Origin: Dermacentor variabilis | Lineage: Eukaryota; Arthropoda; Arachnida; Ixodida; Ixodidae | Direction of reading: 5' to 3' | DNA: 64,000 nt | NCBI RefSeq assembly: GCF_050947875.1 | Contig: NC_134569.1 | Span: 16,823,631 to 16,887,630 of the forward strand | Translations under genes and position numbers: made by a program | In this document: positions 55,263-64,000 of the stretch, piece by piece | Position numbering within the stretch: position 1 is the stretch's first letter | Layout: every line of letters starts with the position of its first letter | The notes under the pieces: model-generated | What the model saw: the letters and a program-made list of their open reading frames with translations, nothing else | Told to the model about the DNA's origin: nothing | Databases searched by the model: none

Positions 55263-56340
55263 GTTCCTCCATGGCCCGGAAAATCTCGACTGGCCAGTGC
55301 TGATAACCGCTGGGCAGGAAGAGAATGGCTGGCGAGCAAGAATATGGCTTTGCTATCTGCAACCCCTGCGCACTTGGAATGCCTTAAATCATCTAACAAC
55401 AACCGGTACAGAAGAGTCGGTCCCGGCAACACAATACCACTCAGCGTGCAGACGCCCGGAATCAGCTGTTAACCCACCAGGCTTCCTATCAAAGTTTCTA
55501 TGTAAGCCGCTCAACTGGGAACCCCACAATTTTGTGCCGCCAAAGCGAACGTTCACGTTCCCCCCAAGTTTAACCAAACCTGACCACCGTAGTGCACAAG
55601 AGCAAAGGTTTACGCAGAACTAAACCGAAGGCTCTCCACCACCAATACCCGAACATAACTTAAGCAGCCTAACTTCACGAACAGCCTATTCTTACCCTAT
55701 CGCAGTGCCGTACTTATCGTACGTACTGGTGCCGCTGAACAGTCTCGTCAATTCCACAGGTACGTAATCACAATCGCGCTAGCTTTGTGGTACCTATTCA
55801 GAACGCGTACTTGCGTCGTACGCAAACGCTTCATTACGCTTACTCTCGTTTCTTCCTCTAGTCCATACAGAACACGTACCTTAAACGAACTAAACTTGCG
55901 TAACTTACGCACTCCGCAAAACCCTGAAAAAATGTGTCTTCTAATAACTAGTTCCACGCATGCTTAATAGAAAAGTCAGAACGCGGCCCCGCTCAACACA
56001 TACGAGCGACCCAGTCATAAACATTCCGCTTCCTTCCGTCCGCACAGGACACGCGCTAATATAACTAAGAACGATTCTCAGTGCAAATTATGCACTTACT
56101 GAAAACCTACGCGTTTAACTTTAGAAACTTCGAAAACCCTTCAAAAATAAAAAAGGTTAACTAATACCCACGCGCGTTACCACAGGCCTCTCACCGATAG
56201 CCTTGACGCTTCAGTTTACTCACAAGAAAAGAAAAACAATCTACTCATTAATTAACACGTCGCGAAACTAAAGGTTTACATAATACGCATCTTTCAAATC
56301 TCGGAGCTTCTCAAACAAAAACATAAATAGAGCTCATACC
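55263..56340. other. No recognisable gene
   Basis: Sequence flanking element X. Short frames only, no family signature. Confidence 0.5.
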
Positions 56341-56346
56341 AAACGT

Positions 56347-56889
56347 TTACGACGGACTCGTACTTTTGAGCCCTACTCGAGGAGGTCGTGGTTCGATATC
56401 TATTCTTGCTACCCAGGAACAACAAAAGGACCGACACCCTATCAGCTCCTTCAAGACGTTACAGTCTCTTGCCAATTTGCGCCCTGGCACCAGGCTTTCA
56501 TCATGAACTGGAGTGACCGCGTCACGACTTCCTACCACCTCATCTCGTTTTGCAAGCTTGCGCTCCGTCGCACTACGTGCTGCACTCTGAAAAGAACGAC
56601 GGAACGACGAGGAACATAATTGCCCCGTGCCCTTTGTCCGCGTTCGCGCAGAACATGCTTCTCGGTATTTTTTTGACCGGTGGCTCGAACGTGCTTGATG
56701 CGCCAACGTCGTCGACGACGACCGCACCTTTCTTTTACTCGTGCCTTTGCTTTTTGCGTCTGTCGCCGTCTTTGACTGCGCTACATTATTCACTGCATTC
56801 CGATCTTTACCGCGCTTCTTTCTACGGAGCTTTTTCCACGAACTCCCTATCATGCCATCTTCTAGTGCCTCAAACTGGCCGGTATACAT
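56347..56889 (-). CDS. Unrecognised basic protein frame in an LTR-element remnant (element Y)
   Basis: 180 codons on the minus strand, starting 87 bases after the Y LTR end. The product is strongly basic, with KKLRRKKRGKDR near residue 19 and many Ser, Arg and Lys. No zinc knuckle, protease, polymerase or integrase motif is present. Its position right after an LTR and primer-site-like TGGTTCAGTCG suggests it is the start of a gag-like region or captured sequence of an element related to X. I do not recognise the family, and it may be a remnant. Confidence 0.35.
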   Translation of the reverse strand: MYTGQFEALEDGMIGSSWKKLRRKKRGKDRNAVNNVAQSKTATDAKSKGTSKRKVRSSSTTLAHQARSSHRSKKYREACSARTRTKGTGQLCSSSFRRSFQSAARSATERKLAKRDEVVGSRDAVTPVHDESLVPGRKLARDCNVLKELIGCRSFCCSWVARIDIEPRPPRVGLKSTSPS

Positions 56890-56975
56890 CTCGTCGGCCC
56901 GGATCGCTCTCCTACCCGCACAGTCTGAGTGATTTTCATTTAAATCAACTCTCTCTTTGCGTCGACTGAACCAGT

Positions 56976-57272
56976 TTTACGGGTTGTAGTCGGGCGTGAA
57001 ATATGTGGTTGCTGCCCCATGCCTTCGTCCAACTCACCCACGCTTGGGACATGGTTGTAGGGAGGAACTTGCTCTGATCGAGAACTAGGAGTACGGAATT
57101 TAATTACAATATTTACATTACGACAGGAGATGCACTTCAACAGTCTAGCAGGAACTTGCTCTGATCGAGAACTAGGAGTACGGAATTTAATTACAATATT
57201 TACATTACGACAGGAGATGCACTTCAACAGACTAGCATGACTCCCAAATGGAGCACGAAAGACGAAACACTA
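56976..57272 (-). repeat. Partial LTR of element Y (uninterrupted paralogue of element X)
   Basis: Aligns with 47597-47685 and then directly with 54538-54660, without the 6.8-kb insertion. It includes the junction GTTGTAGGGAGGAACTTGC near 57054-57072. Homology stops at about 57272, so this LTR lacks its 5' part. 57064-57237 is an extra tandem duplication. Confidence 0.75.
57064..57237. repeat. 87-bp exact-period tandem duplication inside the Y LTR
   Basis: Units 57064-57150 and 57151-57237 both begin GGAACTTGCTCTGATCGAG and differ by one base near the end (GTCTAGCA against GACTAGCA). The X copy has the unit once. Confidence 0.92.
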
Positions 57273-57763
57273 ATGCCCCAACCACTGGCACGCGCCGGAA
57301 AGCTTCGGCGCGCGCCGAAGAGCCAAATGCGTCAAAGCGTCGGTCGAGAACTCGGTGAAGCGGAACGTCGCGCAGCGATTACGTGTACTGCCGATGCTAG
57401 AAGTTTGCCGACGCGCGGCGAAGCTGCGCCGGCGTGCACCAATGAGAGGCTGCGACGAGTCGCAGGCGTCAACCAATCGGAGGCTGCGGAGCCTCCGGCT
57501 GCTAGGCCTGTAATGGCCGACGATGCGAAGTGCGCCGGCACCAACGATCGTCCGAGTTTTTTGGACGCACGACGCGCGCGACAGTGTTCCTGAAAGACAG
57601 TGTTGTAATAGTAGGCCGACAACGACACGACCGACCGACCGACGACCGTGGGTTGTGGCAGTGCGACGTGGATCCGAAGCGACTTCGAACGACGCCGACT
57701 AATCCAACCTGCCCAATGGGTTCCCCCGGGCTCGGTACGATTGTCTGCTAAAACAGCCAACCG
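57273..57763 (+). promoter_or_regulatory. CpG-rich, CCAAT-containing promoter-like region
   Basis: CpG-dense stretch with two CCAAT boxes in near-repeat context (ACCAATGAGAGGCTGCG and ACCAATCGGAGGCTGCG, about 38 bp apart). No TATA box. It lies directly upstream of a frame that starts with a signal-peptide-like sequence. Promoter function is inferred. Confidence 0.4.
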
Positions 57764-57938
57764 AATGACGATTGCCGCAACGTCTGTGCTTGTTGTATGT
57801 GCATTTTGTTGTGCTCAAAACGAATGGAAACACGTTTACGAGCTCCGAAGTCTGGATAATCAACACTCGCCTATCGCCGATGTTGTTTACGTTACGCGTA
57901 GGCCTAGCGCGTCCATCGAGTTCGTAACTGGCGAGTGA
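57764..57938 (+). CDS. Possible first exon of a secreted or membrane protein (unrecognised)
   Basis: ATG at 57764 begins MTIAATSVLVVCAFCCAQ, a good signal peptide with likely cleavage after Ala17 or Gln18. About 39 polar residues follow, then a stop at 57936. The upstream CpG-rich, CCAAT-bearing DNA would suit a housekeeping promoter. A GTAACT at about 57924, just before the stop, could be a splice donor, but no downstream exon with matching features was found. Homology not recognised. It may equally be chance. Confidence 0.3.
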
Positions 57939-58934
57939 ACGAACTCACCTGAGAAACTCTGTCGAAGGAAATGAATTTTCAGGTCCGTTTGGTGCTGCAG
58001 TGATTTAAAATATGGCACTCTTGACTTCGTGTGACCTGTGATGTGGTGAATGAACCGTGTGGAAGTTGGGTTGGTCAACCGCGGCGTGTTTCGTGTGGTG
58101 TCGGTTGACTCAAGTTTAACGGGCAAGCTCTGCGCTGTTTCCAGTGGTAAAGATAACTTCCGAAAGCGAAATACACTAGTAGCCGAACTATTAGAAGTAC
58201 TTACACAATCAGCCGTGCCGCCTGTTTCAGCTGACACTGCGCTCTTCTATTCGGCATGTGAATCCAGTTCAGAACAAGTTCACTGTACTCATTCACTTAC
58301 TTCTTTCTATGCGTCCGTCTTTTGGGCTAGTTGGGCATAAATCGCTCGTGTAGCAATCAAGAACACTGACGCACTGAAGCATACGTGACAACGCAGTTAT
58401 GTTTGAGTCAGTGTGTCGATATAGTTGAGCACTGCAAAAAGAAATTATCTGTTTGCAACGTGTGCCCTGTGTGCAGTGCATAGCAGGACCTGCTTCATGC
58501 AAGACCTATGCGTGTAGCAGCGTATACCACGATTGCTTCGATGCCCGCTTCAGAAGCAGCAAGTACTGAGTCAATGAAACTGTAATTGATTTTTTATCCC
58601 ACTTTTTGCTTATGGAAAGAGTAGATGGTGTGAGTGCATTGTGGGGAAGGTGAAAAGGTGTCATCAGTGTTTTGTGCAGTCAGCATGCTTAAACTGCTGG
58701 AATCCCTTCAGCTTCTACTAAAATTTTTCTTGCTGCGATACTATAAATTGTAGTCAGGACAAAGATCTACTCAAAACCGAGTTACTAATGCATCTGCGCA
58801 GAATGTGTTTGATTAACAAGTTAACGCTTCCACAACAACAATATGCCGATGCACAGCATATGTGCTTACAATGAATAGATTCCGTAAAGGTGAACGACTG
58901 GGATCAAACTTTGTAGTAGCACCGTAAAAAGTGC
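57939..58934. other. No recognisable gene
   Basis: A 96-codon frame at 58050-58340 has no signature. The rest is AT-rich, without coding signal. Confidence 0.45.
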
Positions 58935-59776
58935 TGCCATGCGTATCAGCCACAACGAAACTGCTGCACGTCCAACCTTCTTCCTTGGAGGCACTTCTAT
59001 AAAGACTGTTCGGGCCCTTCCCATTCTGGGTGTAGCATTTAGCTGTTCTCTCAACTTTTCCGCATATGTCACCAGCACTGTATGTAAGCACCGGCCCTTT
59101 CTTGGGTTTGTGTCCCGTGTCTCCCTTCCCTGATGACCTAAGGTTTTCCGAGCACTCTACACTTCTATCATTCTGTCACGACTTGAGTACTGCTCATCAG
59201 TATAGTTCCCGTACCAAACTCGCGACGCTAACAAACTTAAGCTTGTTCAGCGCCGGACAATACGCACCCTTTACTCCCGTCTTTTTGGTTGTCGCAAGCT
59301 CATGCCAGCCTTCGAGGATTGCCTGAAACCCCTCAAGTAGCACACCCTGCAATACCAACGCAACATTGCACTAATCTATACTGCAGGGTGTTTGACGACT
59401 CTCTGGACAGCACTAATCTTTCTTCAGTTCGTCTGAACAAGTGGTCAGCACAGCCCGAGCCCTCATCCCGCCTCTATGGCCCGACACCACAACTCCATGA
59501 TTATATCTCGCACACAAAGCTTTCTCTCCACCCCCCTGGCGATTTGGATTCTCCTTCCTTGGAACCAGACTGAATTAGCACTCCTGTGTGTTGTGCACCT
59601 GTCGAATGTGTGCGTGTGTGCCGTGCTGTGTTATTGAGCAAGTGTGTGTGCACGTGGAGGGGAAGGAAGTGTCTTCTGCATCCTGCAAATTCCTGCTCTA
59701 GATGGCCGGTTATCAGATGCTCTAACATACAGGCATCAGCCTTCTTTTTAGTCTAGTGTGCCAAGTTACCACTAAG

Positions 59777-59819
<43 letters not shown>
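58935..59819 (+). pseudogene. Jockey/CR1-like LINE 3' part with (ATT)n tail
   Basis: Decayed plus-strand frames give MRISHNETAA, then an ILGVAFSCSLNFSAYV segment (a YLGVTL-like thumb block) and FLGFVSRVS. A shifted frame follows with an RVQRRTIRTLYSRLFG-like block near 59240. The 3' untranslated part ends in about fifteen ATT units at 59775-59819. The 5' half is missing, and stops are frequent. Confidence 0.65.
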
Positions 59820-59824
59820 GAATC

Positions 59825-61580
59825 ATCACTTTGACCACGTTGATTGTGTTGAAGCCAGCGTGACACATAATTCAAAATATTTCTGGAGCTTTGTGGGCTC
59901 TCCCTTGTAAAAAGAGTGCCAAAGATGTACGTCTTCTTCATGAAAATAGTGGTGTTGTCTCGAACACTGCTGATGCCTTTGCAGAACATTTCTGTTTGCT
60001 ATATAGTGTGAAATATGCTTCAAGTAACCTTCCTTCTCAGTCTGGCACAGTGTATGCTAACAGTCAATGAAAACCTCGTTTCGAAGTATATGAAGTGCCT
60101 TAAACTTTGCCAAACTTTCCCTTTCTTGTGGTGCTGATGGTATTTCCTCCACAGAGCTTAACCCTTTGAGACGCTGTCTACACAATTGGGCACAGCAAGA
60201 GCGTGCATCAATAGCAAAAGCACTGATGAAAGTAATGGTATTTAAAATGTGTTTCATACATCTTGAAACACTTATTATTGGAACTGTGCTGCAATTTTGA
60301 ATAACGTGCAAAATGTTTTAACAAAATGAGTGGCTGGGTGTTGTATGTAGCGGGTTCACTTCTTTCATTGTTTTCTACAATGTCGTGCACCAGGCATAAT
60401 TGTCAAGTGGCTGGATAAGTGCTTTTCAAGCTTTTCAAAACACGAAATAGTACATGTTCTCATATTTTGTGTTCCTTTAGTGAGTTTTTGCATGGAGTCG
60501 AAATTTTGTAAACTTGACAAAACTTGCTAAACAATTGAAAATTAATATTTGCTGCAGCTGTACACTTTCTACGATTCTGAGTATGCAAGAGATGTGGTGA
60601 AAGCAACTTTTCAATCAATGGGATAAAGTGGTGTCTGAAAGGGTTAAGACGTATGGAAGCATACTTGTTCCTCGTTCTCACAAGCATCTTCAATAGTTCC
60701 CTAAAGTCTAGTACCTCTTCTAGCACTCGGAAGGTAGCATGAGCATTGCCCATGCACAAATCAGGTGCTGGATGTGCAGTTACTAACTGCCGACCTATAT
60801 CTATCCTCTTCAGTGCGTCAGGTGTTTGAATCGATATGGGATTGCTCACTTTCTGTTAGATCATTTTAATAAATGAACAGCATGACTTTGTGTGCTGACA
60901 ACTTAAAGCTATTTCAGACTGTCAACCGTGTTCACCATTGCATCGACTTCCAAAAAGACATTTTTTCACTCTCAAACTGGTGCAGAAACAATAAGTGCTC
61001 TTAAATGCTTCCAACACTATGGCATTAAGTTATATGCACAAAACGCACCATGTGAAATTTTGATACACCCTACGTGATGCTCCACTCCTTAGGGTCGATG
61101 AAATGAAAGATCTTGGTGTGTACTTCGACAAAATGCTAAGCTTCTCTTCACATAGATAATTACACAAGATGCCCTTCACGCTCTTGGAATTGCATGCCGT
61201 ATATTGCATGATTTCCACTCGCCTGTTGTGTTTCTGAAATTCTGCTGTGTGCCTCCAACTACTAGAGTATGCCTCTGTAGGAGGGGGGTGCAATGAGCAA
61301 ATCTAATTCTGACCTCATTGAACGCATCCAGAATAAATTGATGTCTATCTTCAAGCACCACTTTTGCCATTCTGGCAACCACAGTTGAGCCTTCTCAAAT
61401 ATACTTCAACTCGCACCTCTAGATTCAAGTCTTAATTAATCGCACCTTTTGTTCCTGTATAAGGTGGTCCATGACATTATACATTCCTTAAAGCTCGTTA
61501 AGTGCACCAGTACAAAGGCCCTCTAGCTGTTCCTGGGCACTACAATGAAAATTTGAATGATTGATTATTATCGTAGTATA
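59825..61580 (+). pseudogene. Jockey/CR1-like LINE reverse transcriptase, split by a MITE
   Basis: The left part (59825-60157) gives DAFAEHFCLLYS. Sequence before and after the MITE joins into the RT block ending CAVTNCRPISILFS (an NYRPISL-like motif, about 60770-60800). Then come CADNLKLFQTV (a decayed active site where FADD would be expected, about 60895), LRDAPLLRVDEMKDLGVYF (about 61070) and YASVGGGCN near 61270. The 3' end CTGTTCCTGGGCACTACAA matches the LINE tail at 42478. Stops and frameshifts throughout. Confidence 0.7.
60162..60643. mobile_element. MITE flanked by TTAA (piggyBac-like)
   Basis: 482 bp with ends CCCTTTGAGACG and GTGTCTGAAAGGG (inverted, about 10 of 12 matching), flanked by TTAA at 60158-60161 and 60644-60647. 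TTAA duplication with CCC-starting termini is the piggyBac pattern. No transposase. It splits the LINE coding sequence, which reads on across it. Confidence 0.7.
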
Positions 61581-61664
61581 AAATTGTGCTTTTTAAGTAT
61601 GTACTAGTATACTATTTTAGTGCAGTAGCTTTTGTGCAATTAAAAAAAGGGCATGAATTAAGAA

Positions 61665-62895
61665 GAGAGAGAGAAAATGATAAATGAAAGGTAGGGGAGG
61701 TTAACCAGGACTGAGCCCGGTTGGCTACCCTACACTGGGGAAAGGGAAAGGGGGACAGAAAGATTAAAAGAAGAGAAAGTGCACTGGGGATATCAGTCGG
61801 TCACTCAGTCCGGATCACAGATGCTGACTCAATCCGGTATCTTTCAAATATCGCAGCAGCGCTTTTGTGGCGTTTTGTAGCTGCGATATGCGAGGCCATG
61901 GTCCCAAGATCTTGTTCAAGGTGAACGGCTTTCCATCTAGCTGATTGAGAGCTCTGCAGAGGTCTTGCCTTTCATCTTCAAAAGATAGGCAGTAGCACAT
62001 TAGGTGTTATATAGTTTCCTCGACACTGCAGGCATTGCACTCGGCGCTATCAGCCATTCCAATAAAAAATACATATGCACTGGTGAATGCAATGCCCAAA
62101 CGTAAGCGGCACAGCACTGTTTCCTCATTTTGCGGAAGACCTGGTAACAGCCGCAGTTGCGGAGAGGGATCGAGGGAATGCAATCGATGTTGAGTGAATT
62201 CAGGTGTGTGCCACTTTTCCAATGTCAAAAGAGTGCGCTAGCTTGCCTAAGTGTTGGGATGCGTCGGTCCGCGATAAAGGTATAGAAACAAGGGTTGCTC
62301 CTTCGTGGGCTCTCCTAGCAGCTTCGTCAGCGAGGTCGTTGCCGGAGATACCGCAATGACCAGGCAGCCACTGAAAAACGACGTCGTGTCCTTTCATGAT
62401 CATGTTATGGTGCATTTCTCGTATCTCCGACACGAGTTGTTCACATGACCCGCAACGAAGAGATGACAGAAGACATTGTAAGGCCACCTTTGAATCGCAG
62501 AATATTGCCCACCGATTAGCCGGTTGGTTATTAATATAATCAACGGCACCTCGGAGGGCAACAAGCTCCGAACCGGTCGATGTTGTCAAGTGAGACCACC
62601 ACTGCGCTGGTGGAGCTGGTCTGAGTGGAAGAACCATCCGTATATATGTGGACTCGATCAAAGTAGAAAGTGTGCAAACAATCCAGAGCTGCTTGCTTCA
62701 AGGCCAAGGTAAGCAGGACGGTCTTCTTTCTTATCCCTGGAACCGTAAGACGCACTTGAGGTTGTTTTAAACACCACAAAGCTGAGGTTGAACGTGCTGA
62801 GGGTGTGAAGCCCGATGGTAAGGAGGCACGATGGATGCTGACCTTGTTGGAGAAGGACGCCTGTGGTCGTCGTTCTGGCATGAATTAGGAAAGTG
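61665..62895 (-). pseudogene. LINE fragment: RNase H and C-terminal region, minus strand (second copy)
   Basis: The minus strand gives VRLTVPGIRKKTVLL then VHIYTDGSSTQTSSTSAVV (RNase H first Asp; frame 62881-62540). VFQWLPGHCGISGNDLADEA (frame 62661-62200), IGMADSAECNACSVEETI (zinc finger, frame 62228-62007) and ALLRYLKDTGLSQHL (61815) follow. The 3' untranslated part has GGTTAACCAGGACTGAGCCC/GGTTGGCTACCCTACACTGG. Same family as 45940-46845 and less decayed. Ends inexact. Confidence 0.8.
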
Positions 62896-62929
62896 CAATA
62901 ATATGCTATGTGCCTGATCATATGCATTG

Positions 62930-64000
62930 TGCTATTAATTTCTTCTGAGTTTTAATAATGGCTGGCTACTGTATGCACTGTTGTGCAATAAGATATGCCA
63001 CAGCAATTATTGCGTGCCTCGCAGAACAAATTCAATACATCTTTCTCAGTCAAGACATCATAGCAGGCTGAAAACAATAAACTGCAATTTTTCTTTTTGT
63101 GGTGACGAAGTGTATAAATTGTGAAAATAACCTGTTTATATATTTCTTATACTATGCAAATGAGCTGCTCCCATACATTCGAATAAGTGCTTCAATAGTA
63201 CGACTTGGCAAAGGGCAACGAAAGACTCCTATTAAAACCCGCTAATTCTCAAGCTTGTATTATCTGACGGTATGTCGTTTCATTAATGTAAAGAAAGGCA
63301 AACTTGATATGTGGAAACCAGTTACAATAGAACGTGGCCCTTACACAGTGAAAATGTTTTGTAGCAATACACTCAATGTGAAGGCCTCCAGATGCGGTGT
63401 TGATGCATCAAAACAACCTAGAATAATAGAGGTGCTCCATGGGCTAGATTTGACAGAATCAAGAATTGGGAGGAGACAAGATACGAATTACATACATTTT
63501 AGCTATTCTAGTTTTTTTTTTTTGTGAGTGCTACAGGTGTTTCAATTCTGTTTTGCTGATTTTCTCAGAACCCACTTTTTCACGTTTATCTCATGCACCA
63601 ACAAGCATAATTATATTGACACGGATGCTTTATCTGTATCCGGTTACCGTATTTCACCGGCTAAAAAATGTTAAAACGTTATCGCTCGGTGCAGGATGCA
63701 TCGGAACGTATCGGAAGTTTCGCGAATGTTATCGATGGTTCTGTCTATTGTCGACGAACCTTGCTAATCTGATTGCATACGAGACACGAATTGTGTTGTA
63801 GTTTCTGGAAGGCGCGCGGGCACCAGCGCATAGGCTGTAACTTTCGACGACTGACGTATGCAAACCGACGCGCTTGACCCGCAGATGAGATTTTCTACGA
63901 TTGCCGACATTGCTCGCCGCTATCGTTGCGATTGAGCCGGCACTATTTATTTACCGTCACTACTACGTGGCAATATTTCCAACACAGATTTTTTTCAGTT
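62930..64000. other. No recognisable gene
   Basis: AT-rich sequence; the longest frame is 111 codons at 63466-63801, without signature. Confidence 0.5.

Overview
This is eukaryotic, arthropod-type DNA, most likely from a hard tick (Ixodida, probably metastriate). Three things point there. There are tRNA-derived SINEs of the type described from ticks as Ruka. There are decayed Jockey/CR1-like, I-like and Penelope-like retroelements. The only convincing host gene is an intron-containing neprilysin (M13) family member, a family greatly expanded in ticks. No bacterial operons, rRNA genes, true tRNA genes or CRISPR arrays are visible. The assignment is inferred from the sequence and from memory of repeat families, without a database search.

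Layout. 1-5069: no recognisable gene, one foldback element, microsatellites. 5081-9750: a LINE flanked by an 11-bp target-site duplication. It keeps ORF1, endonuclease and RNase H, lacks the reverse transcriptase, and carries a SINE and a Penelope-like fragment. 9762-16584: no recognisable gene, with a dispersed repeat and a 265-bp tandem duplication. 16585-30431: a block bounded by perfect 13-bp inverted termini and large arrays of short palindromes, read here as a decayed DNA transposon. It contains a complete LTR retrotransposon (copy 1, 19081-25887) and a second SINE. 31960-34160: a broken LINE reverse transcriptase. 37023-40817 (minus strand): the M13-like gene, three exons. 41-47.6 kb: microsatellites and LINE tails. 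47597-57272: nested LTR elements, including a second complete retrotransposon (copy 2, minus strand, 47686-54533) inserted into an older LTR. 57.3-58.1 kb: a CpG-rich, CCAAT-containing stretch with a possible signal-peptide exon. 58.9-62.9 kb: three decayed LINEs, one interrupted by a TTAA-flanked MITE.

The main discovery is the LTR retrotransposon family. Both copies encode one long open gag-pol protein (1492 and 1480 aa) in which the integrase lies BEFORE the reverse transcriptase and RNase H. The RT and integrase look Ty3/gypsy-like, but the order is Ty1/copia-like, as described for the Gmr1 group. LTRs within each copy are almost identical, each copy has a 4-bp target duplication, and an unoccupied paralogue of the copy 2 target is present at 57.05 kb. 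The copies are young and probably competent.

The host gene is also odd. It has the M13 fold signatures, but the zinc-binding HExxH is replaced by KELVR and the second zinc motif is gone, so it is probably a catalytically dead membrane ectoprotein. It also has a 230-residue lysine/serine-rich cytoplasmic extension.
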